A DNA stretch of 5,664 nucleotides from Pseudomonadota bacterium (GCA_021812505.1 JAKANG010000128.1:1-5664), one strand, 5' to 3'; shown: positions 1 to 5,664, numbered from the stretch's first letter. Numbers and translations are program-made. Notes: generated from the sequence alone by a model not told the origin.

Positions 1-19
1 CCCGCTTCGGATTCGTACG

Positions 20-2515
20 ATGGTGGTTCGGGGGCGTCGCTGTAAGGCTCCGGATCGCTCAATTTCACCCCCCCGGGAGCGTGTCATCGCGCGTGCAAAC
101 GCAGCCGGCGGCTATCTATGCCTTGAAGGCGCCAGCCCGCTTGCCGGCGCGCGAACGCCCCCCGCTGGTCCCCAAGGCGCCTCCCAAGGCGCTTCGGCGA
201 CCCGGCTCTTCCGCCGCGACGAGGCCGCGCCATCCGAGGACGGCGCCGCGCCGCTGGCTCCCGCCGAAGCGCCTCCCGCCGCGCCCGCCCGCAGCCCCCG
301 GCCCGAGCCGCTGCCGCGCGCCGCCATCCCCACGCTGATCGCCCTATTCCTGCTCGCCTTGTTTGGCGTCGCCGCCCAGATCGCACTGCAAAGCCACGAC
401 CGTGTCGTTCCCGAGGCGCTTGCGACGATGGACATGATCGGCCGCCTCGCCGCCGAGGATTTCAACGACGCGGCGCGCGACGCGCCGCCCGGCGAGCCCG
501 CCGCCCTGATCCTCGCCTCCGCGCTCGGCCGCCTCCAGACCCAGGGCCGCATCCTCGCCGTCACCAACGCCGACGGCCGGATCCTTTCCACCCTGCCCCC
601 CGGCGCCATCGCTGAAAGCACGCTCGCAGGCCATCTCGGCCCGTCCCAACCCCTTACCATCTTCGCAGAAAAAGCCGGCGCTATGCGCGTCGGCCTTCCC
701 AACGGCGGCGACGCCCTCGCCACCGTGCGCGGCCTCAAGCCGCCTTTTGGCCAGCTGGCCATCATCCAGCCGCTTGCCAGCGCCATGTCCGAATGGCGCG
801 CGACCGCCTGGCGTTCAGCCTTGCTGTTCCTGCTCATCGCTTCAGTGATGGCGGTCGTCGTCTTCGCCTATTTCGCCCAGACCAGCCGAGCGCTCGACGC
901 CGAGACCGACCGCGCGCGCATTCGCAACCGCATCGACGCCGCGCTCAATCGCGGCCGCTGCGGGCTGTGGGACTGGAACCTCGCCACCGGCCGCATCTAC
1001 TGGTCGGATTCGATGTACGACATGCTGTCGATGACCCGGACCGGCGAGTTCCTCTCCTTCGGCGACCTGCGGGCGCTGATCCATCCCGAAGACGACAAGC
1101 TTTCGAGCTTCGCCGAGCAACTGACCTCCGGCCGCGCGTCCTCGATCGACCACGCCTTTCGCGTCCGCGACGCCGAAGGGCGCTGGATCTGGATTCGCGC
1201 CCGCGCCCAGGTGATTCACGAAGGGCGAGAACGCGCGCCTCATCTCGTCGGCATCGCGGTGGACATTTCCGAGCAGGTCCGCCTCGCCGAGCGCAGCGCC
1301 GCCGCCGATTCCCGGCTCCGCGACGCGGTGGAGTCGATCTCCGAGGCCTTCGTGCTGTGGGACGCCGACAACCGGCTGGTCCTGTGCAATTCCAAATTCC
1401 AGAACGTGCATGGCCTGCCGCACGAATGCGCCACGCCCGGCGCGCCCTACTGGAAGATCATGGCGCAGTCGCGCAATTTCGCCGAACAGGCCTGCGCCAT
1501 GCCTGACGACGATGGGGACGGACGAGTTTACGAAGCGCGCCTCGCCGACGGCCGCTGGCTCCAGATCACCGAACGCCGCACCAAGGACGGCGGTTATGTC
1601 TCGGTCGGCGCTGATATTTCGGCCCTGAAACATCACGAGCAATCCCTGCTCGACAGCGAGCGCCGCCTGACCGCCACCGTCGCCGACCTGCGCCGCTCCC
1701 GCCAGACCCTGGAGCTTCAGGCCCAGCAGCTCGCCGAACTCGCCGAACGCTACCTGGAGCAAAAGGCCGTCGCCGAGACCGCCAATCGCGCCAAATCCGA
1801 CTTTCTCGCCAATATGAGCCACGAATTGCGCACGCCGCTCACCCATATCATTGGTTTCGCGGAGGTGATGGAGCAGCAATATTTCGGCGAGATCGGCAAT
1901 GCGCGCTATCTGCAATACGCCAATCACATCCGCCAGTCGGGCGAATATCTCCACGGCGTCATCGGCGACGTGCTCGAAATGGCCCGTCTCGACGCCGGAC
2001 AGGTGGTGCTGAACGCCCGCGAGGTGGACCTGACGCCGAGTCTCGCCGAAACCGTCGACTCCGCCCGCGCCGCCGCCGAGGCCAAGAATGTCTCGATCGC
2101 CTTCGAGCCGCCGGCCGAGGCCCATGTTTTCGCCGATCCCGAACTGTTGCGCCGCGTCGTCGGCATCCTGATCGAAAACGCGATCAAGTTCACGCCGGAA
2201 GGAGGACGCATCGCGGTCAGCGTCGCCGGCGAGGACCCGGCCCACGACATCGTCGTCGAGGACAGCGGCTGCGGCATGACGGCGGAAGAAATCGTCCTCG
2301 TCTGCCATCCTTTCGAGCAGCGCTCGCCGCTGATGCAGGACGGCATGAAAGGTCCCGGACTCGGCCTGTCGATCGCCCGCTCGCTGGTCGAGCTTCACGG
2401 CGGCGAATTGCTGATCGACTCCACGCCGGGCCATGGCACGCGGGTGCGCATCCATCTCCCCGGCCCGCGCGAACAGGCCCGCAACCGCCTCGCCGCGATC
2501 AGCGCCGCGGAATGA
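20..2515 (+). CDS. Membrane-bound PAS-domain sensor histidine kinase (PleC/DivJ-like core)
   Basis: Inner-membrane sensor kinase that should autophosphorylate on His and pass the phosphate to a response regulator; none is encoded nearby. Seen, numbering from ATG 20 (831 aa): Pro/Ala-rich N-terminus to about 100; membrane helix about 103-122; probable periplasmic sensor region about 124-262 with no recognised fold; second helix about 264-286; PAS domain about 311-420 (GLWDWN, IHPEDD); second, PAS_7-like domain about 430-535; coiled coil about 538-590; HisKA with phospho-acceptor H601 in SHELRTPL; ATPase domain with N box N720, G1 DSGCGM 748-753, HPFEQ 763-767 and G2 GPGLGLS 778-784. All catalytic boxes are present. 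The HisKA block (FGEIGNARY, HIRQSGEYL) resembles PleC/DivJ kinases of alphaproteobacteria; orthology is inference. The start is uncertain: ATG 20 has no clear ribosome site, the frame is open to the left edge, and codon use before about 180 favours another frame. Only ATG 20 and GTG 23 precede the first helix in frame. Confidence 0.9.
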   Translation: MVVRGRRCKAPDRSISPPRERVIARANAAGGYLCLEGASPLAGARTPPAGPQGASQGASATRLFRRDEAAPSEDGAAPLAPAEAPPAAPARSPRPEPLPRAAIPTLIALFLLALFGVAAQIALQSHDRVVPEALATMDMIGRLAAEDFNDAARDAPPGEPAALILASALGRLQTQGRILAVTNADGRILSTLPPGAIAESTLAGHLGPSQPLTIFAEKAGAMRVGLPNGGDALATVRGLKPPFGQLAIIQPLASAMSEWRATAWRSALLFLLIASVMAVVVFAYFAQTSRALDAETDRARIRNRIDAALNRGRCGLWDWNLATGRIYWSDSMYDMLSMTRTGEFLSFGDLRALIHPEDDKLSSFAEQLTSGRASSIDHAFRVRDAEGRWIWIRARAQVIHEGRERAPHLVGIAVDISEQVRLAERSAAADSRLRDAVESISEAFVLWDADNRLVLCNSKFQNVHGLPHECATPGAPYWKIMAQSRNFAEQACAMPDDDGDGRVYEARLADGRWLQITERRTKDGGYVSVGADISALKHHEQSLLDSERRLTATVADLRRSRQTLELQAQQLAELAERYLEQKAVAETANRAKSDFLANMSHELRTPLTHIIGFAEVMEQQYFGEIGNARYLQYANHIRQSGEYLHGVIGDVLEMARLDAGQVVLNAREVDLTPSLAETVDSARAAAEAKNVSIAFEPPAEAHVFADPELLRRVVGILIENAIKFTPEGGRIAVSVAGEDPAHDIVVEDSGCGMTAEEIVLVCHPFEQRSPLMQDGMKGPGLGLSIARSLVELHGGELLIDSTPGHGTRVRIHLPGPREQARNRLAAISAAE
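171..194 (+). repeat. 12-bp tandem duplication in the kinase N-terminal coding region
   Basis: Two adjacent 12-bp units, each starting CCCAAGGCGC, occupy 171-182 and 183-194 and differ only in the second-last base (CCT versus CTT ending). In the kinase frame they encode a repeated Gln-Gly-Ala-Ser within the Pro/Ala-rich, probably disordered leader before the first membrane helix. This is a simple local duplication. It is notable mainly because it lies where the two candidate coding frames of the kinase N-terminus cross over. Confidence 0.6.
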
Positions 2516-2767
2516 TCAGCGCGCAAAAACCTTGTCCATGTGGACCGCGAGCGCCAGGTCCTTTTCCGTCACCTTGCCGGCGGAATGGGTCGAAAGCTCG
2601 ACCCAGACCTTGTTGTAGACATTCTTCCACTCGGGATGATGGTCCTCGCGCTCGCAGTAGAGTCCGACCTCGACCATGAAGCCCAGGGCCTGGGCGAAAG
2701 TCCCGAAATGAAAGACCTTGGCGATTTTCTTCTCGTCGCCGCTCCACCCTTGTGGAATCGTGGTCAT
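2516..2767 (-). CDS. 4a-hydroxytetrahydrobiopterin (pterin-4a-carbinolamine) dehydratase, short form
   Basis: Cytosolic enzyme of 83 aa expected to dehydrate 4a-hydroxytetrahydropterin to quinonoid dihydropterin, recycling the cofactor of aromatic amino acid hydroxylases (PhhB/PCD/DCoH family). The signature EREDHHPEW is at residues 39-47, followed by NVYNKV, then THSAG and TEKD. E39, D42, H43, H44, H61 and D70 match rat PCD/DCoH E57, D60, H61, H62, H79 and D88 (numbers recalled) at a constant offset of 18, so the active site looks intact. The N-terminal roughly 18 residues of full-length members (about 95-105 aa) are absent, but short forms exist in bacteria. The usual Gly-Gly after TH is Gly-Lys (64-65). 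The start at 2767 is fixed by AGGAGG at 2780-2775, 7 nt upstream; a longer reading to 3082 would run antisense through the peptidase gene. No hydroxylase (phhA) is in view, so the physiological partner is unknown. Its stop abuts that of the kinase. Confidence 0.92.
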   Translation of the reverse strand: MTTIPQGWSGDEKKIAKVFHFGTFAQALGFMVEVGLYCEREDHHPEWKNVYNKVWVELSTHSAGKVTEKDLALAVHMDKVFAR

Positions 2768-2859
2768 TTGAACGCCTCCTGTGCCCGAAGCAGCAGCTCG
2801 CCGCGTGACGCCACTCCTGTCTGCTGATAGTTTATCATACGATTCATTCTGGAGCCGCC
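2768..2859. promoter_or_regulatory. Divergent spacer between the dehydratase and the M20 peptidase
   Basis: This 92-bp spacer must hold the 5' signals of both flanking genes. Seen: the dehydratase ribosome site AGGAGG (- strand, 2780-2775) and GGAG at 2851-2854, 5 nt before the peptidase ATG. A short AT-rich island at about 2826-2848 contains the inverted repeat GATA-GTT-TATC (2826-2836) and, on the - strand, a TATGAT hexamer (2839-2834) that could serve as a -10 box for the dehydratase. No convincing -35 box is visible for either direction, so the promoter call is tentative. Confidence 0.4.
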
Positions 2860-4245
2860 ATGTCCAATCTCGAAAAAGCGCTGGCCGCGCTCGACGCCGA
2901 CCGTCAGGGGGCGCTGGACCGCCTGTTCGAACTGCTGCGAATCCGCTCGATCTCCACCGATCCCGCTTACGCAGCCGATTGCTCCGCCGCCGCCGAATGG
3001 CTTGCGGGCCAGCTGCGCGATATCGGCTTCGATGCGTCCGTGCGCCCGACCGCCGGCCATCCGATGGTGGTCGGCAAGGCAAAGGCGTCGCGGCCGGACG
3101 CGCCCCATGTGCTGTTCTATGGGCATTACGACGTTCAGCCGGTCGATCCGCCGGAGCTGTGGACCGCCGATCCCTTCACCCCGGCCTTGAAGGACGCCGG
3201 AGCGGGCCACAGGCAAATCATGGCGCGCGGCGCCGCCGACGACAAGGGCCAGCTCATGACCTTCATTGAGGCTTGCCGCGCTCTGCGCGCCAATGGCGGC
3301 CTTCCATGCACTGTCAGCGTATTGTTCGAGGGCGAAGAGGAAACCGGCTCGCCCTCGCTGCCTGCCTTCATCGCCGAAAACGCCAAGGAGCTGAAGGCCG
3401 ATCTGGTGCTGGTCTGCGACACCAATATGTGGACTCGCGACACGCCGCTAATCACCTGCATGCTGCGCGGTCTGGTGCTGGAGGAAGTCATCGTCAAGGG
3501 CGCCAACCGCGACCTCCATTCCGGCATGTTCGGCGGCCCCGCCGTCAATCCGATCCATGTCCTGTCGCGGATTATCGCCGGCTTGCATGACGAGGACGGC
3601 CGCGTGACCCTTCCAGGCTTCTATGAAGAAGTCCCCGAACTGCCGCCCGAGATCAAGGCGCAATGGGCGGCGCTCGATTTCAGCGAAGCCGATTTTCTCG
3701 CCCACGTCGGTCTGTCGACGCCGGCGGGCGAGACGGCGTTTTCCGTCCTGGAGCAGATCTGGGCGCGCCCCACCTGCGACGTCAACGGCATTGTCGGCGG
3801 CTATACCGGCGAGGGCTCCAAGACCGTGCTGCCGGCGCGCGCGAGCGCCAAATTCTCGTTTCGTCTCGTCGGCAAGCAGGACCCGCAAGCCATCGTCGAC
3901 GCCTTCCGCGACTATGTGCGGGAGAACCTGCCGCCGGACAGCAAGGCCGAATTTCTGAGCCATGGCGCGAGCCCGGCTTTGTCGCTGTCCTTCCATTCCG
4001 AGGCGATCCAGCGCGCCAGCCGCGCGCTGGAACAGGAATGGGGCAAGCCCGCGGTGCTCGCCGCCTCCGGCGGCTCGATCCCGGTGGTCGGCATTTTCAA
4101 GCGCGAGCTGAAAATCGGCTCGCTGATGGTCGGCTTCGGCCTCGACGACGACCGCATCCACTCGCCCAACGAGAAATACGAGTTGTCCTCCTTCCAGAAG
4201 GGGGCGCGGAGCTGGGCGCGGATTCTTTTCGCGCTGGCGGAGTAA
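2860..4245 (+). CDS. M20 family metallopeptidase (dipeptidase-like dizinc hydrolase)
   Basis: Probable cytosolic dizinc exopeptidase of 461 aa (no signal peptide or membrane helix), a usual length for the M20 dipeptidase/carnosinase-like group. Metal and catalytic motifs are complete: H89 and D91 in YGHYDVQP; bridging D127 in RGAADDKGQ; general base E160 and ligand E161 in EGEEETGS (157-164); D187 in VCDT; and the distal His ligand H434 in IHSPNEKY. H220 in DLHSGMFGG (218-226) is the conserved histidine that in this family reaches the partner subunit, at the start of the lid/dimerisation domain inserted between the two halves of the catalytic domain. Role assignments follow the carnosinase/CPG2 pattern. 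The family cleaves dipeptides, acyl-amino acids or related amides; the substrate cannot be read from the sequence. The start is supported by GGAG 5 nt upstream. The gene stands alone, divergent from the dehydratase, and is followed 6 bp after its stop by a strong hairpin. Confidence 0.95.
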   Translation: MSNLEKALAALDADRQGALDRLFELLRIRSISTDPAYAADCSAAAEWLAGQLRDIGFDASVRPTAGHPMVVGKAKASRPDAPHVLFYGHYDVQPVDPPELWTADPFTPALKDAGAGHRQIMARGAADDKGQLMTFIEACRALRANGGLPCTVSVLFEGEEETGSPSLPAFIAENAKELKADLVLVCDTNMWTRDTPLITCMLRGLVLEEVIVKGANRDLHSGMFGGPAVNPIHVLSRIIAGLHDEDGRVTLPGFYEEVPELPPEIKAQWAALDFSEADFLAHVGLSTPAGETAFSVLEQIWARPTCDVNGIVGGYTGEGSKTVLPARASAKFSFRLVGKQDPQAIVDAFRDYVRENLPPDSKAEFLSHGASPALSLSFHSEAIQRASRALEQEWGKPAVLAASGGSIPVVGIFKRELKIGSLMVGFGLDDDRIHSPNEKYELSSFQKGARSWARILFALAE

Positions 4246-4251
4246 ATGCGA

Positions 4252-4304
4252 GCGAACAAAAAGCGAAGGGGCGCGAAAAAGCGATTCGCGCCCCTTTCGT
4301 TCGC
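4252..4304. terminator. Strong hairpin in the convergent spacer, probable bidirectional terminator
   Basis: A perfect 12-bp stem, AAGGGGCGCGAA (4266-4277) with TTCGCGCCCCTT (4285-4296), encloses a 7-nt loop. It is extended across a small internal loop by an outer 6-bp arm, GCGAAC (4252-4257) with GTTCGC (4299-4304). It begins 6 bp after the peptidase TAA. Read on the - strand, the main stem is followed shortly by TTTTTG (4262-4257), a recognisable U-tract. Read on the + strand, only TTT and TT interruptions follow. It could therefore end transcription from both sides, being most canonical for the ycgN strand although ycgN stops about 190 nt away. Confidence 0.65.
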
Positions 4305-4482
4305 GCAAAATTCCGCAAATCCCGAATTGGGGCGCCCCGCGTGGCCTCGTCGTCAAGAATCGATTCAAATGCCGAACAAATCGGAAAACGCCGCCGTTCA
4401 GCGATTCGTTCAGGGGATATTCCCGCCCTGATCCGAAAATCCCGTTTCGGGCGTAAAGCGGCGATTAACAGCCAAGATCGCC
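4305..4482. other. Non-coding remainder of the convergent spacer with small inverted repeats
   Basis: No supported gene here. A 6-bp perfect hairpin CCGAAA-ATCCCG-TTTCGG lies at 4433-4450, about 32 nt downstream of the ycgN stop. A 4-bp inverted repeat GGGA-TAT-TCCC lies at 4414-4424. The octamer AAATCCCG occurs at 4317-4324 and again at 4437-4444, each time followed by a G-rich complement. These could be weak transcript-end structures. I see no promoter, tRNA or mobile-element end. Confidence 0.4.
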
Positions 4483-5004
4483 TTAACCTTTTTTGCTCCG
4501 CCCCCGTTTCGCCGCCTTGGGCACTTTCCCTGGCCAGGCGACGATGTGGTCCACCAGAGCCTCGACCGGCAATTCGTCTTCCAAAGCGCTGACCCGTCCT
4601 AGAACGGAAACTCCCGCCTCGACCACGCTTGCGCGCCGTCCGCTGACCAGAGGGTGCCAGTCCGGCAAATCCTCGCCGCGCGCCAAAAGCCGATAGGCGC
4701 AGGTCGGCGGCAGCCAGGTCAGGCTCGCGGCGCTTTCCGGTGTGAGGCGGATGCAGTCCCTCACCCGCCGCGCGCGATGGCCATAATCGCGGCAGCGCGC
4801 CGTCGCCGGGTCGAGCAGACGGCAGCCGACATCGGTGAAGTGGATTTCGCCGCTGTCCTCGTCCTCCAGCTTGACCAGACAACAGCGGCCGCAGCCGTCG
4901 CACAGGCTTTCCCATTCCGCCTTGGTGAAATCGGCGAGCGCGCGGCCGCGCCAGAACGGGTTGCCCTGGGAACGGGATGGACGCGGTTTGCACTTCTCGG
5001 ACAT
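4483..5004 (-). CDS. ycgN: YcgN/UPF0260 family cysteine-cluster protein
   Basis: Protein of 173 aa of the UPF0260 (E. coli YcgN) family, whose biochemical function is not established. Seen: PFW near the N-terminus (16-18), EWESLCDGCGRCCL at 30-43, then VGCRLLD, ATARCRDY, VRDCIRLT, WLPPTCAYRLL and WHPLVSG at 117-122, all family hallmarks in the expected order. Cysteines C35, C38, C41, C42, C61, C71, C84 and C102 form the conserved set; C5 is extra. The spacing suggests binding of a metal ion or Fe-S cluster, which is inference. The Lys/Arg-rich C-terminal tail (about 160-173) is probably disordered. No signal peptide or membrane helix, so cytosolic. I chose ATG 5004 because PFW then sits at the usual distance. 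The frame also reaches ATG 5106, but the extra 34 residues do not look like the family. The ribosome site is weak (AGG at 5009-5007, very close). Divergent from the penicillin-binding protein gene. Confidence 0.93.
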   Translation of the reverse strand: MSEKCKPRPSRSQGNPFWRGRALADFTKAEWESLCDGCGRCCLVKLEDEDSGEIHFTDVGCRLLDPATARCRDYGHRARRVRDCIRLTPESAASLTWLPPTCAYRLLARGEDLPDWHPLVSGRRASVVEAGVSVLGRVSALEDELPVEALVDHIVAWPGKVPKAAKRGRSKKG

Positions 5005-5138
5005 GACCTGTTTCAAAATGGCGCGGTTTGCGCTGGCGCGTATTTTGCCCTTGCAGGCGGAGAGCGTTAAGACAATGTTTAGGCGTCGGCGCGGGCGGTC
5101 TGTCAAGGCTCGCGCGACAGGAACGGAGCGGGGCCGCC
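5005..5138. promoter_or_regulatory. Divergent spacer between ycgN and the penicillin-binding protein gene
   Basis: This 134-bp spacer should contain promoters for both genes. For the + strand gene, GGAG at 5125-5128 sits 10 nt before the TTG start and is a plausible ribosome site. TTAA (5067-5070), 7 bp, then TTTA (5078-5081) differs by one base from the CtrA consensus TTAA-N7-TTAA. TTGCAG at 5051-5056 could be a -35 box, but the hexamer 17 bp downstream (AATGTT) is a poor -10. No promoter can be assigned firmly. Confidence 0.35.
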
Positions 5139-5664
5139 TTGGCCTATGATTTCAGCAAAGCCAGATGGTTCCGCGTTTTGCGCAACGCGCTGCTCGCGGT
5201 CGATTCCTGGATCGACAGCACATTTTACTCGCTCGGCGTGGAATCGGCGGAGTTCTGGCGCGATTATTCCAGCTTCATGGAGCGGTTCCACGCGCGCGGC
5301 GCGACCCGCGTCGCGGCCGATCTCGCCTGCGAGGCGCTGACGCTCGGCGTTTTCGGCGGGCTGGTGATGGTCGCCCTCGCCCAGCCCGCCTTCCGCCTCA
5401 CCGCCGCGCGCGACTGGCTCAAACAGTCCGACCTCGCCATCACGTTCCAGGACCGCTATGGCAAGGAGGTCGGCCGGCGCGGCATCCTCCATGACGACGC
5501 GGTGCCGCTCGACGAATATCCCGATTATGTGATCCACGCCGTCCTTGCGACCGAGGACCGCCGCTTTTACGACCATTGGGGCGTCGATCCGATCGGCCTT
5601 TTGCGGGCGCTGACCGTCAACGCCCGGGCCTCCGGGGTGGTGCAGGGCGGCTCGACGCTGACCC
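5139..5664 (+). CDS. Class A (PBP1A-type) penicillin-binding protein, N-terminal part, runs off the right edge
   Basis: Bifunctional peptidoglycan synthase: a GT51 glycosyltransferase that polymerises lipid II, followed in the family by a transpeptidase domain beyond this window. The 175 codons visible show a cytoplasmic leader of about 60 residues (AYDFSKARW, then LLAVDSWIDSTFYSLG), one membrane anchor at about 63-83, a linker with ITFQDRYGKEVGRRGI (101-116), and the start of the GT51 domain. Glycosyltransferase motif 1, TEDRRFYDHWGVD (138-150), carries the catalytic Glu at E139. The second motif begins at QGGSTLT (169-175) as the sequence ends. The start is TTG 5139, with GGAG 10 nt upstream. 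It puts AYDFSKARW at the N-terminus, close to the MAFDFSK opening I recall for rhizobial homologues. No ATG or GTG lies in frame just upstream; the first internal ATG (5277) would remove 46 conserved-looking residues. Divergent from ycgN. Class is firm; the exact paralogue (mrcA-like or other) is not. Confidence 0.92.
   Translation, partial: MAYDFSKARWFRVLRNALLAVDSWIDSTFYSLGVESAEFWRDYSSFMERFHARGATRVAADLACEALTLGVFGGLVMVALAQPAFRLTAARDWLKQSDLAITFQDRYGKEVGRRGILHDDAVPLDEYPDYVIHAVLATEDRRFYDHWGVDPIGLLRALTVNARASGVVQGGSTLT

Noticed and set aside
68..74. Run of seven C near the kinase start as a phase-variation tract
   Set aside because: The run is short, lies where coding is uncertain, and C runs of this size are common in GC-rich DNA. 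No repeat-length switch can be inferred from one sequence.
842..2455. Long open frame (537 codons) antisense to the kinase gene
   Set aside because: It lies opposite a gene with unmistakable PAS, HisKA and ATPase motifs. Its translation has no recognisable domain, and long antisense frames are expected in such GC-rich coding DNA.
2516..3082. N-terminally extended 188-residue version of the dehydratase
   Set aside because: The added sequence is antisense to the peptidase 5' coding region and unlike the family, while the ATG at 2767 has a near-ideal ribosome site.
3448..4368. 306-codon antisense frame opposite the M20 peptidase
   Set aside because: The + strand carries all metal-binding motifs of the M20 family in one frame. 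The antisense product is Arg/Ala/Gly-rich with no motif and would run through the hairpin in the spacer.
4283..4407. Cluster of GANTC (CcrM) sites in the convergent spacer, including GAATCGATTC at 4357-4366
   Set aside because: GANTC sites are also frequent within the coding regions of this window, so the spacer is not clearly enriched, and a convergent spacer is not an expected CcrM-regulated promoter.
4465..4486. Two TTAA half-sites at 4465 and 4483 as a CtrA box
   Set aside because: The spacing is 14 bp instead of 7, and the site is at the 3' end of ycgN, not upstream of any gene.
4097..4993. 298-codon - strand frame overlapping ycgN in another frame
   Set aside because: It is a frame-shifted shadow of ycgN joined to antisense peptidase sequence. 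All conserved cysteine motifs are in the 4483-5004 frame.
5005..5106. 34-residue N-terminal extension of YcgN starting at ATG 5106
   Set aside because: It would put the conserved PFW about 50 residues in and consume most of the divergent spacer needed for promoters. The extension shows no family resemblance.

Overview
This window looks like an ordinary chromosomal segment of a GC-rich alphaproteobacterium, most likely of the order Hyphomicrobiales (Rhizobiales). The reasons are strong G/C preference at third codon positions, a PleC/DivJ-type histidine kinase core, a UPF0260 (YcgN-type) cysteine-cluster protein, and the N-terminus of a rhizobial-style bifunctional penicillin-binding protein. 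The assignment is an inference from protein character. I see no rRNA, tRNA, CRISPR array, insertion sequence, phage gene or attachment site.

Layout from left to right. (1) A large membrane-bound sensor histidine kinase on the + strand fills about the first 2.5 kb; its 5' end is unresolved. (2) It converges with zero spacing on a small pterin-4a-carbinolamine dehydratase on the - strand (2516-2767). (3) A 92-bp divergent spacer separates the dehydratase from an M20-family metallopeptidase on the + strand (2860-4245). (4) A 237-bp convergent spacer (4246-4482) carries a strong hairpin and smaller inverted repeats. (5) A YcgN/UPF0260 protein lies on the - strand (4483-5004). (6) A 134-bp divergent spacer leads to a class A penicillin-binding protein on the + strand, which starts at TTG 5139 and runs off the right edge.

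Strand alternates at every gene, so each appears to be its own transcription unit and I see no operon. The products cover signal transduction, pterin recycling, peptide hydrolysis, an uncharacterised Cys-rich function and peptidoglycan synthesis. They do not obviously form one pathway. The kinase core resembles cell-cycle kinases and a one-mismatch CtrA-like box lies upstream of the cell-wall gene, but this link is speculative.

I did not find a convincing new biological system. The points most worth a second look are the conflict between reading frames at the N-terminus of the kinase, the short but catalytically complete dehydratase, the asymmetric hairpin between the peptidase and ycgN, and the CtrA-like box.
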